From Saccharum officinarum (lineage: Eukaryota > Streptophyta > Magnoliopsida > Poales > Poaceae), in NCBI GenBank assembly GCA_020631735.1, contig CM036199.1, positions 23,663,553 to 23,727,552 on the forward strand: a stretch of DNA of 64,000 nucleotides, written 5' to 3'. The notes beneath the pieces are model-generated. The model ran no database searches, had not been told where the DNA came from, and saw nothing but the letters and a program-made list of their open reading frames with translations. This document shows, piece after piece, positions 12,701 through 21,517 of this stretch (within the stretch, counting starts at the first letter, position 1; each line of letters opens with the position of its first letter). The position numbers were made by a program, and so were the translations under genes.

Positions 12701-14751
12701 GGCAATGCACCAAACTGAAGAGATCCATTGTCACAACTAGAGATAAAGGCACAAAGGCAAGTAGAAGCTTTTACATGTGAGCGTAGCAGAACAAGATGCT
12801 ATCCTCTTTTGCCTACATGCACACCTTGCACTGGGGCATGGCTGAGATTCAATTAATAGAATGGAACGAAAGCTATGAGCCAGATTTGGCCATTTGGGAG
12901 TGCTGGCCGCTGAGGCACTACTCTAGGGATATCTTTCAAGGCAAGAGCTACAGAGAGAAATGGTTGTGCGCTCAGGCAGTACAACTATACATTTTGGCCT
13001 AGGCCCCCAACTCCCCAAGCCCAATTGCACACACCCTTCAATTCGCTTGTTTTCTCTCATCACCATCATAGTTTTTTTTTTTGAAACAATAGCAGGAGCT
13101 CTGCCTGCCTTTCAATTAAGACGAATGGAGTTTATGTACAAGAAAGGGTAGCCAAACGTGGTGCCTACCACCACGAAAGGCTAACCCACCCACGCGACGC
13201 GGCAGAGTACAACACAAACGTCCGACCCTATGATGCCAGACAGACGGGCAGGACTACAGTGGTGCTTACCACCATCATAGTGGTGTGGTCTGGTGCTGCT
13301 TCTCCGCCTCCAGTGGTCCAGCCTGGAAGCAAGACTACAGTGGGGAGTGGGGACATGGCCTTTGGAAAGAAGGGAGAGGGGTGTTACTGGCCGCCAGACA
13401 GCTGGGGCTGCTTCCTGACCCTGTCGTAGGGGCCCCACCTCTGCTTGATTCTAATATTTTTTACTAAACTTGGCTAGGAGGATGTCTTGCTCTATTGGAA
13501 TTTTTAATTCTGGTTCTTTTGCATCTTTGTATGATCTCCTTACCGAAACATATTGATTATATTATATTATATCGACTTGATGGTTCCTTGGTGTTCCTGC
13601 AGTTATCAAATGGACATTTGAAGCTACCTTCTTATTTTGGGGCAATCGCAGTGCTAGTCTGCTTCATGTCTGCTGCTTTCTCTCTTGCATTTGCTTTCAT
13701 TATCATTCCACGGCAGGTTATGCCATGGACAGGTTTGGTACTGATGCTTGAGTGGACCTTTGTGGCATTCTTCTTATTGTTCGGGAGTTATCTCCGTTTT
13801 GTCTACCGGTGGGGAAGTATCAGTGCAAACCATGTGGGATTTAGCAATTCTGACTCATCAGAGAATCATATGGGTCCAGGTATGTTGAACTATGTAACCT
13901 CTCAAGGAGTTTCATCATCCTAGTATTAAACAATTTGGTCTTTTGCAGGCCATCAGCGAAATATGTCTGACTGCGACATGGATGCAACATTTTACTGGAT
14001 AGGGATGGCGACTATAGCTACCATTACTGTATTGTTACCAACTATCTTGGGCATAACTGCATTGTTCACAAAGTAAGGCACCTGACTGGCCCCCTTCGTA
14101 TAAACTCCTGCCATATGATTATATGAAGCATGTAGGGAAGATTCAATTGTGGTAGTTTCTTGAATATATAGATATATAGATCCCATGTTCAGCATTTCCT
14201 GTATTATGATGCAAGAGAAGCGGTCTAGAACTTAATATTGGGGATTGAGGCGAACTGAGGGTGTTGGCATGTAGGGTTTGGTTGATGGATGACGGTTAAG
14301 GCTGTACTTGTCTACTTAACACATCATATAATTAGTTGGGGCTCATATATAATATGCTTAGGACAAACATTACAAACTAGTTTCAGAAGGTGAGTTCGCT
14401 TCTTCCATCCTTATATGATGGCGTTGTAGTGTAGAATGCCAAATTCCAGATATAACTTAGATTCTAGCTTATGAATACAACTTGAGTCTAGTAACTAATG
14501 CACATAAATTCATCGAAAGAGTTGAGATATGCTTGCCAGTAAATGACGAGACTTACATTGTTTGATTTTTTCATGCCGGTAAGTGATGAGTCCAATATGT
14601 TCTTTCCTTTGGCAGGCTAGGATTAATGGTCGCTGGTGGTATTGTGCTGGCATCGTTTATGACATACGCAGCGGAGCATCTTGCAATCTCAGCCTTCAAC
14701 AAGGGTCAGAAAGACAGAAATGCGTCAAGAACTCGGAGCTTTTGTTTTTAA
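6723..14751 (+). CDS. Glycosyltransferase family 8, PGSIP6/IPUT1-like (inositol phosphorylceramide glucuronosyltransferase type)
   Basis: Ten exons join in phase with GT-AG sites: 6723-6962, 7395-7515, 7618-7803, exon 4 (8775-8923 or its duplicate 10410-10558), 11149-11256, 11365-11502, 11608-11745, 13603-13879, 13949-14072 and 14616-14751. They encode 538 aa, the usual length for this subfamily. Residues 1-28 form a hydrophobic signal/anchor. The GT8 domain follows, with AYVTLLYGDEF, NPNQVRPKRFWGVYTKLKIF, the metal-binding DxD in VVYLDADTIVV (exon 3), MNSGVMVVEPS, GDQGFLNSYY and the HYTLGPLKPWDW motif. The second half has several membrane spans (exons 6, 8, 9 and 10) and ends TRSFCF. Family knowledge: PGSIP6/IPUT1 transfers glucuronic acid to inositol phosphorylceramide in the Golgi, and PGSIP7/8 are close relatives. 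I cannot tell these apart here. Introns carry several transposon insertions, but the exons are undamaged. Confidence 0.9.
8168..8995 (+). repeat. Duplicated segment, copy 1, containing exon 4 of the GT8 gene
   Basis: This 828-bp segment matches 9813-10630 almost throughout. It contains exon 4 at 8775-8923 (149 nt) with an intact GCAG acceptor and GTAAGG donor. The encoded residues are identical to those of copy 2, with one synonymous difference (TCT versus TCG). I count roughly 25 differences in the about 680 bp of flanking intron. Confidence 0.92.
8996..9812 (-). mobile_element. 5'-truncated RTE-clade LINE fragment
   Basis: On the minus strand it encodes the C-terminal part of an RTE-type reverse transcriptase protein. 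Visible phrases are FRLSRTKTEYMRC, DGDIDEDVRHRISAGWLKW, RTAIRTAMLYGAECW, VAEMCMLRWCCGHTR and HRLRWFGHVQRRP. The frame shifts once near 9710. Its 3' end (left side) finishes in a CAA-type microsatellite at 8996-9010, (TTG)n in the sense direction, as expected for RTE elements instead of poly(A). It lies exactly between the two exon-4 copies. Confidence 0.85.
9813..10630 (+). repeat. Duplicated segment, copy 2, containing a second exon 4 of the GT8 gene
   Basis: Second copy of the 8168-8995 segment. Its exon is 10410-10558 (149 nt), with intact splice sites and the same amino-acid sequence. The exon enters in phase 1 and leaves in phase 0, so splicing both copies together would read GGG ACC AAG GTT TTC TAA, a stop after five codons. 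Only one copy can be used per functional transcript. Confidence 0.92.
12253..12565. repeat. Possible MITE in intron 7 with imperfect inverted ends
   Basis: TCTGTTTGGTTGCCTGCAG at the left is partly complementary to the right end (TGCATGCAACCAACCAATCA). The interior is non-coding. No clean TSD was found, so this is tentative. Confidence 0.4.
13072..13269 (-). mobile_element. 5'-truncated LINE 3' end with 11-bp TSD, inside intron 7
   Basis: A poly(T) tract at 13072-13082 (poly(A) of a minus-strand element) is followed by reverse-complement LINE 3' sequence. The element is flanked by the direct repeat CACCATCATAG at 13061-13071 and 13270-13280. Tail plus TSD shows target-primed insertion of a heavily truncated (about 200 bp) LINE. 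Confidence 0.82.
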
Positions 14752-15322
14752 CGTTTATGTAAAATCCAATGTTGTATTGTAGGTAGGTTTGTACACAAAA
14801 AGAATGATGATTTATTTTTAACACGTGGCTTCCTGCCCATGGCCCGCTTTTTGTAGCGCTGTTGTCAATCTTAACTTGTGGTAAATAGGTTTCTGACGTT
14901 GTTTCTGTAGCACAGTTGGCATGGAGCTTACTGACCTGCACAGTACACCTTGTTTATATTTCGCAAAAAAACTTCATCTTGTTTGTAGAAGCATTCACAG
15001 CAATTTGTTTGTTATACTTGTGCGTATATTGCTCATTACTCTAGTGTGTTGCTGTGATGGCAGTTTTCTGCAAGAACATAAATTGATGGTTGGTTACAAA
15101 TAGAATTTTGGAATAGTGGCCCGCTCTTAATTCCCACAGAGCCCCGCGCGGCGGGCTTGCCGTCAATCCTGCCTCCGCTGCTGCTTGTACTGATGTTAAT
15201 GGTGACGCTGTAGTATTATTAAAAAAAGGGACGTTATATCTACCAGATGAAAAGTGTCACATTACTGCAAAAATGGATCAAGTGCAGGTACCATCACAGA
15301 CCTGAAAGTTAACAGCAATATT
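14752..15322 (+). other. 3'UTR/downstream region of the GT8 gene
   Basis: AT-rich sequence after the TAA at 14749-14751. The poly(A) site cannot be fixed. No other gene is seen. Confidence 0.4.
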
Positions 15323-15514
15323 GCCTCGTTCTGGTGGCTGGTGCTGATTTGTTATGAGAGAAAAATACTGCTGGCTGGCTGGTGGCTGGTGGCTGGTGCT
15401 GATTTGTTGTGAGAGAAAAATACTGCTTGCTGGCTGATGGCTGGTGGCTAGTGCTGAAATGATATGAGAAAAAAACACTGCCGGCTAGCTAGCAGTCCGT
15501 CAGCCGAACGAGGC
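15323..15514. mobile_element. MITE with GCCTCGTTC ends and an internal 55-bp tandem triplication
   Basis: The ends GCCTCGTTC and GAACGAGGC are inverted repeats. Inside, the phrase GTGCTGAttTGttaTGAGA recurs at 15341, 15396 and 15451 (period 55 bp). The core GAGAGAAAAAtACTGCT is shared with the element at 23393-23511, so both belong to one family. Confidence 0.65.
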
Positions 15515-15565
15515 GTTATCATGTCAATGTCAGTAGCCTTTTCATAGTAACATCACCAAGCTACT

Positions 15566-15970
15566 ATACACCCTCTCCTTCCAAAACCAAAAACAATTCT
15601 AGCTTTCTCTCAAATTAATCCATATCAAATTTAATAAATATAATATTAAAAATACAAATATTCATCCTACTAAATAATTATTATCAGATTTATTATGGAA
15701 TATATTTTTGTAGTGTATATCCATATCTAGTCATAAATGTTGACATCATTTCATATAAACTAATAAACTTAGGGCACATGGCTAGTTACTGTTAGGGCTA
15801 AAAATTAGTCTAAATTAGCCATGGTTGGCTAACTAGTTTGCTAACAACTAGTTGAAGACTTAGCTAAAAAATTAGCAACTTATTAGCCCTCCTATTTGGA
15901 TGTATTTAAGTTTTTTGGCTAATTTTTAGCTAGTTAGCAATTAACTTGGTATCCAAATAGTGCATCTGCA
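15566..15970. repeat. Remnants of a Stowaway-like MITE and a second TAGCTAA-rich element
   Basis: 15566-15770 starts CTCTCCTTCCAAAACCAAAAA, a Stowaway-type end, without a matching right end. 15771-15970 is rich in TTAGCTA/TAGCTAA inverted motifs with TATTTGGATG and GTATCCAAATA near its edges, typical of a decayed Tourist-like MITE. Neither has a clear TSD. Confidence 0.45.
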
Positions 15971-16680
15971 TTTTTTTGACAGAGATAGTATTATCAAACT
16001 ATTTAGTATTTTTTTATAAGATGAAACTATGTAGTTGCCGAAGACCTTTAGAACCTAGCAGTTAAGTACTAGTAGTTAACTAGTTATAGGAATTGGTTAC
16101 AAAAGATAAGCTGATATGATCTCGATGTCTGTTATAGTTAAAAAAAAAGATAACAGGCTGATAAGATCTCGATGTCTGCTTTACTAGAGTAACTAGAAGT
16201 GCAGGAATTACGGATTAGTGGATTGCGTGGTATAATGACGTGGACAACAAAATGCTCAGTGTCTTGCTGACGTGAATATTAAAGTTGCATGTGTTAGTGG
16301 ATTTTACATTGTCTAGTTGGACAACTTGCATGTTGAGATAAATAGTCGGTGGGATTTTGCTTATTGAATTTTAATTATGTTTGATAGTGCATTGTATAGC
16401 TAGATAGTTTGCATGTTGAGATAAATAGCTAGCGGGGTTTTGCTTTATAAGAGTATGAGATAAGATTTGCAAGATAGATAAACTGGCCAGAGCACCGAGA
16501 TAAATAAACTGACCAGAGCACCGCACTAAAGCCACTTGTGTGAAATGTAAAAAGCCCAGATTCTTTGCAGCACTCGCGTACTGCGGGCAGCACGCCATCG
16601 CACTCTTTGGCAAGGTCCGGCAAGTGGCAACAGGTCCCCGTGAGGCCGTGATAGGCGCGTCTATGACGCGGACGAGCTGC
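15971..16680. other. Intergenic, no gene recognised
   Basis: AT-rich intergenic DNA with local near-duplications (AAGATAAgcTGATAtGATCTCGATGTCTG recurs in two variants around 16110 and 16150; ACTGgCCAGAGCACCG recurs at 16480 and 16510). No coding or RNA gene is supported. Confidence 0.35.
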
Positions 16681-17248
16681 TTATATAGTTATATCGCTGC
16701 ATTATCTTATCTTATCTTATCACATCATCAGTGCACACCGGTTCGCCCTCCCTCCGTTGTCCGTTACCGTCACGTACGGGCTGGCTGGCCGCGAAAGGGG
16801 GAGTGACCGAGTGGGGACAGACCGGTCATCTGGGGCCTCGCCGCGCACATGAGTGGTCCCGCTCCCGCTCCCGCGATTGCCGATTGGCCGGGGTTCGGAG
16901 GCCCGGACGCTGCAGTCTGGACGCGCCCCCGTGCGATTGGTCGCCAGTCGCCCGCCCGTACCGTACCTTGGCTGTCCTGGAAGGCGCGGGCCCACTGGCA
17001 CTAGTGTGGCATAAAACGGGCGAAACGTTCCCCAAGAGCCAGAGGCGTTACGGTTGGGATTCAGGAGGAGACGAACACATCTGCAGCTCCGAATGGAAGG
17101 GTCCTCTTACGCGGGGCCCCGTTGGGTGTCTTGTTTCCGAGGGGGCCCACTGGGTTTGGAGCGCAATACACGGGCGGGCTGTGTTGAGGTGGCTGGCTGG
17201 GTGCCCCTGAAGGAGTGTGTGGTCATAATAGTTCAACCAAAACCGGAT
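16681..17248. other. GC-rich intergenic segment, function unknown
   Basis: Begins with a TTATC microsatellite (about 16704-16724) and becomes strongly GC-rich. Overlapping open frames on both strands (plus 16731-17210, minus 16720-17001) have no recognisable domain and look like chance frames. It could be ancestral upstream sequence of the PEPC kinase gene now separated from it by insertions; that is speculation. Confidence 0.3.
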
Positions 17249-17251
17249 CGA

Positions 17252-17516
17252 GGCCTCGTTTAGTTCCCCCAATTCTCCTCCAAATTCCACTATATAAAAA
17301 GAAGATTTCCCGTCACATCAAAATGTCGACAAATGCATGAAGTACTAAATATTGATGAAATCAAAAACTAATTGCACAGTTTTGTTGTACTTTGCGAGAC
17401 GAATATTTTAAGCTTAGTTAGTCAAAATTTGGATAATTTTTACCAAATACAAACGAAATGCTACAGGAATTCTGATATAGTGTTTTTCTCCCCTATTCTG
17501 TGAACTAAACGAGGGC
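17252..17516. mobile_element. MITE, family with G(G/C)CCTCGTTTAGTTC ends, copy 1
   Basis: The left end GGCCTCGTTTAGTTC pairs with the right end GAACTAAACGAGGGC. CGA at 17249-17251 and 17517-17519 is a candidate 3-bp TSD. It is closely similar along its length to 20868-21131. Confidence 0.78.
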
Positions 17517-18264
17517 CGAAAGAACTAGAATTGGAACCCAAAGAACCTGAACCAAAAGTTTGGTTTCTTATTTGGTTTCAGCTCTCGGTTAACTGAATAA
17601 TTGAAAGACCGAAATACATGAATTATACATCACTTGTAATTTGTAAGACTACGTTTGATTTATGTGTGATGTCTCATATATTAAATTACTGTATATATTT
17701 GTGCTAGTATATTGTCATTGTTACTTTATCAATTATCATTATCTAAAATAGAGGTAGTGCTGCCTAAATTTTGCTTCAGCATATGTATGTTTTTTTTTGT
17801 CTTAACCTCTACTGAAAAAATGAGGTTAGTTTGGTTAAAAATCGGAACTAAACTATAATGATCCGTTCCTGAACTTTTAGAACTGATCGGTTTCTATTTT
17901 CTAGGTACAGAATTCTTTAAAAAAGACAAGAAACCGAATGCCGGCCCCTATCCTGTGCTCACGGACTCAGTGGATTGAACAAAAAGCTCATTGAGTCGGC
18001 TCAGCAGCTCCTCTCAAAAGTGTTCTGATTGAACTTGTTTTTCTTTTAAAATAAAAAAATGATTTTGAATGACTTTTGACTTCGGCTCGGCTCGTTAAGC
18101 TCGGCTGAAGTTGGTTCTCGAATAATTCAGGAGACTATGATAAATAATATTATACAAATTTTGAATCGCTTTCATGGGGATTGTCTGCTTCGGATTTCAA
18201 ACTTCACTTTCATGTTTGCTGAAATGCTAGTAGGTACGCGTAGAGAAGCTCTTCACTTCTTCAA
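17517..18264. other. Intergenic, nothing recognised
   Basis: AT-rich. Repeated GGTTT/AACCG phrases suggest a decayed repeat, but no ends could be defined. Confidence 0.3.
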
Positions 18265-18312
18265 ATTTTTACACTAAAAAACTTCCCAATGTCTATATTT
18301 TAGTGTAAAAAT
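18265..18312. repeat. 15-bp perfect inverted repeat (hairpin)
   Basis: ATTTTTACACTAAAA at 18265-18279 and TTTTAGTGTAAAAAT at 18298-18312 are exact complements separated by 18 nt. No U-run terminator role is implied in a plant genome. It may be the core of a small MITE. Confidence 0.6.
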
Positions 18313-18537
18313 ACAGAGTAGATATTCGTTGTGCCCATCTTAACATTCAGATCAAAATCGTATTGAAGCTTTTTTTTCAAAAAAAAAAATTGTGGACAAA
18401 TAGGCCCGTGATTGGAATAGGGCTCAATTGGTCTTTTTATGAATGGGATGTGTGGGGCACCGACATGGACTACTAACTACTGCTTCGTTTCCGTTTCCAA
18501 TTGTATGTTCTTTTGGCTTTCTAAGTACATAGTTCTT

Positions 18538-18945
18538 TTTTTTTAGAGAGAGAACAGGAGGGGCTTGGAACCCCTACTGAAAATTAATTAAAACAAACAC
18601 AAAGCATTCAGTATAAAAGTTTTAAGGAACAAAGAAGGTAAGGAAGAAAATTACAGAGGCAGCTAAGAGCGTACTAGTTCTAAAATCTTTTTACAATCTT
18701 GCACCTATCCATTCTTGAATCTTTGGGAAATACTTCCTTTTTGCTCGACATAGAAGACTGATGAGCTCCCGCTTAAAAATACCCTTACACTCTTGAATTG
18801 AAGGTTGAATTTGTTTGAAGATGAGGTTGTTTCTGGTCATCCAAATAGCCCAACAGAATAGGATGATAATTTCCATGAAGAAAGCTTGATTTATCTGTGC
18901 CCGAAACCATTCTAGATTTTCTACGGGGCTTAGTTCTTCATCTAT
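18538..18945 (-). mobile_element. 5'-truncated L1-type LINE with 10-bp TSD
   Basis: The minus strand encodes the last 85 or so residues of a LINE ORF2 (18691-18948), including ILFCWAIWMTRNNLIF, typical of the region after the reverse-transcriptase zinc-binding domain. A poly(T) run at 18536-18544 marks the 3' end. The direct repeat CATAGTTCTT flanks it at 18528-18537 and 18946-18955. Confidence 0.85.
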
Positions 18946-19054
18946 CATAGTTCTTATTATACATCTAGATATATAGTCTATATATATAACAAAAGTTATG
19001 CATCTAGAAAGGTCAGAACAACTAAATTTTAGAGTGTAGGTATAGTAGTAAGTA

Positions 19055-19437
19055 CTTCCTTCATCACAAAAATATTTCTCACTTTTAAAAATGAACTAAT
19101 AAATATACAAAATACTACTCTCTTCGTCCCAAATTATAAGATGTCTTGACTTTTTTTTAGATACATTGTTTTTACTATGTATCTAGACATGAAGTATATC
19201 TAAATACATAGCAAAAGCCATATATCTAAAAATCAAAACATCTTATAATTTGAATGGACAGAGTAATATTTATAATACTTAATAAATATTAGATTATTAA
19301 TAGTATAATATATTTTTATAATAAATATATAGAAATAAAGATATTGATCCTATCTTTTATAATCTATTTAAATCTAAGAAAAATGTTTTTTTAAGAACGA
19401 GATGTATATTTATTTTTAAAATAAATGAAGGAGGGAG
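19055..19437. mobile_element. Stowaway-like MITE interrupted by another Stowaway
   Basis: The left end after TA is CTTCCTTCATCACAAAAATA. The right end GAAGGAGGGAG is followed by TA (19438-19439). The element at 19118-19263 is inserted inside it. It ends only about 130 bp upstream of the PEPC kinase ATG. Confidence 0.6.
19118..19263. mobile_element. Stowaway/Mariner-type MITE (146 bp), nested
   Basis: Inverted ends CTCTCTTCGTCCCAAATTAT and ATAATTTGAATGGACAGAG with TA at 19116-19117 and 19264-19265. This is the common grass Stowaway consensus with a few substitutions. Confidence 0.8.
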
Positions 19438-19569
19438 TAACGTTACAGGAGCAGTCTAGGGAGATCCGAATATTCTGCGGTGCGTGCGAGGCGCCGTTAA
19501 ATAGTCGGGCTCCCCACCTGCGGGTATGGAAGTATCCCGAAGAAACGAACGGACCGCGAAAACAGATCT
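19438..19569 (+). promoter_or_regulatory. Proximal promoter/5'UTR of the PEPC kinase gene
   Basis: Only 130 bp separate the last MITE from the start codon. A weak TATA-like TTAAATA lies at 19497-19503, about 70 bp before the ATG. Any further upstream control would have to act through or around the MITE block. Confidence 0.4.
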
Positions 19570-20630
19570 ATGAGTGAGCAGCTGAAGCGCGACTACGAGA
19601 TCGGCGAGGAGATCGGCCGCGGGCGGTTCGGCGTGGTCCACCGCTGCGTCTCCCGCGCCACGGGCGAGCCCTACGCCGTCAAGTCCGTGGACCGCTCCCT
19701 CCTCGCCGACGACCTGGACCGCGCGCTGGCCGAGCTGGAGCCCAAGCTGGCGCGGCTGGCGGGCGGAGAGGGCGACGAGAAGCCGGGCGTCGTGCAGGTG
19801 CGCGCCGTGTACGAGGACGACGCCTGGACACACACCGTCATGGACCTCTGCACGGGGCCCGACCTGCTGGACTGGGTCCGCCTCCGGCGCGGCGCGCCCG
19901 TGCCGGAGCCCGACGCCGCGCGTGTCGTCGCGCAGCTCGTCGAGGCGCTCGCGGGTTGCCACCGCCGCGGCGTCGTCCACCGCGACGTCAAGCCCGACAA
20001 CGTGCTCCTGGACCTGGACCCCGCCGGCGAGGCGCCCCCGCGGGTGCGGCTCGCGGACTTCGGCTCCGCCGCGTGGCTCGAAGGCGCGCGGGGCGATCGC
20101 GGCGCCGAGGGGCTCGTGGGCACCCCGCACTACGTGGCGCCCGAGGTGGTGGCCGGCGGCGAGTACGGGGAGAAGGTGGACGTGTGGAGCGCCGGGGTGG
20201 TGATGTACGCGCTGCTCTCGGGAGGCGCGCTGCCCTTCGGCGGCGAGACGCCCGCGGACGTGTTCGCGGCCGTGCTGCGCGGCAGCCTCAGGTTCCCGTC
20301 CGCGCTGTTCGCCGGGGTCTCGCCGGCGGCCAAGGACCTGATGCGGCGGATGATGTGCCGCGACGTCTCGAGAAGGTTCTCCGCCGAGCAAGTCCTCAGT
20401 AAGTCGTCGGATCTATGCGTGATATATCTCGATTTCGTGCTGCTGCATTGAATATTTAGATTAGAATTCGTCGAAGCACAGTCCAATTGGACGCTAGCAC
20501 AGATCATGTGCCTCATCTGCCCTCCCGGCATCTCTTATCTAACATTCGCGGTTTCGAAAAAAAAAATGCAGGGCACCCGTGGATCCAGAGCGGAGGGGGA
20601 GAGCCCCAGTCCATGTCGAACGAGACCTGA
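19570..20630 (+). CDS. PPCK: Phosphoenolpyruvate carboxylase kinase (PPCK-type)
   Basis: Two exons, 19570-20398 and 20572-20630, join in phase over a GT-AG intron to give 295 aa. The protein is little more than a kinase domain: glycine loop GRGRFGVV, catalytic lysine in YAVKSVD, HRDVKPDNVLL, DFG in LADFGSAAW, VGTPHYVAPE, DVWSAGVVMYALLSGGALPF and C-terminal VLRHPWI. It lacks the autoinhibitory region and EF-hands of CDPKs, which is the hallmark of PEPC kinase. Family knowledge: this Ca-independent cytosolic Ser/Thr kinase phosphorylates the N-terminal serine of PEP carboxylase and relieves malate inhibition; it is controlled mainly by transcription and turnover. The intron near the 3' end of the coding region also fits plant PPCK genes. 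Which paralogue (C4 leaf or housekeeping form) cannot be decided. Confidence 0.9.
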
Positions 20631-20867
20631 ACCGATCGAGTATCATCGTAGCGATGCGGTGTGTTGTCCCCGACGAGTTTTGTGCAGACGCCTCTGTATA
20701 TCCATCCAGCAAGTACGCGGCGGCCGCGGCGAGGAGTGTGGGACTGGAGATCGTCGCTTAGCCGCGCGGCGGCGCCGGCGCCCGGGTGTGTGTGACAGTG
20801 ACCTGGGCCGTTTTCCTCTTTTGCTTTTTGGGCCTTTTTCTGGCCGCCCTCTTTTGCTTGTGAGTAC
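20631..20867 (+). other. 3'UTR/downstream region of PPCK
   Basis: Non-coding sequence between the TGA at 20628-20630 and a MITE starting at 20868. No poly(A) site is assigned. Confidence 0.4.
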
Positions 20868-21131
20868 GGCCTTGTTGAGGTCTCCAATTCTCCCTAAATT
20901 CCACTATGCAAAAAAGAAGTTTTTCCGTCACATCAAAATGTCGGCAAATGTATGAAGTACTAAATGTTGATGAAATCAAAAATTAATTGCACAGTTTTGT
21001 TGTACCTTGCGAGATAAACATTTTAAGCTTAGTTAGTCAAAATTTAGGTAATTTTTACCAAATACAAACAAAATGCTACAGAAATTCTGATACGGTGTTT
21101 TTCTCCCCTATTCTGTGAACTAAACGAGGGC
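20868..21131. mobile_element. MITE, same family as 17252-17516, copy 2
   Basis: Same interior and right end (GTGAACTAAACGAGGGC) as copy 1, in the same orientation. TAC at 20865-20867 and 21132-21134 is a 3-bp TSD. The two copies bracket the PPCK gene. Confidence 0.78.
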
Positions 21132-21142
21132 TACGTACTAAA

Positions 21143-21268
21143 ATGTACTAGTGCGACGATGACGTGTGCACGTCTGTCTAGTCTAACCGTGCATGTGTAC
21201 AAATGATGTACTAGTGCGACGATGACGTGTGCACGTCTGTCTAGTCTAACCGTGCATGTGTACAAATG
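21143..21268. repeat. Exact 63-bp tandem duplication
   Basis: A unit starting ATGTACTAGTGCGACG and ending TGTACAAATG occurs at 21143-21205 and again at 21206-21268 without a visible difference, implying a recent event. It lies directly before the next MITE. Confidence 0.85.
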
Positions 21269-21273
21269 AATAA

Positions 21274-21517
21274 GGGTGTGTTCACTTTCCCCTCCCAATC
21301 CAAAATATTTCATCCTCCACCCATCACATCAAATCTTTCGACGTATGCATGTAGCATTAAATTTAGATAAAAAAGATAACTAATTGCATAGTTTGTCTGT
21401 AAAGGTCGGGACGAATCTTTTGAGCCTAATTAGTCCATGATTGAACAAATTTTGCCAAATAACAACGAAAGATGCTACAGTAACTTTTCACATACTTTTC
21501 GCGAAGTGAACACACCC
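21274..21517. mobile_element. Tourist/PIF-like MITE (244 bp), forward copy
   Basis: The ends GGGTGTGTTCACTT and AAGTGAACACACCC are perfect inverted repeats. TAA at 21271-21273 and 21518-21520 is the TSD. Confidence 0.85.

Noticed and set aside
15300..15480. Spaced repeats suggestive of a CRISPR-like array
   Set aside because: Only three 55-bp contiguous tandem units inside a plant MITE; there are no unique spacers and no cas genes.
19456..20391. Long minus-strand frame (311 codons) opposite PPCK
   Set aside because: It is the antisense shadow of a GC-rich kinase exon; it has no domain and the plus strand carries all kinase motifs.
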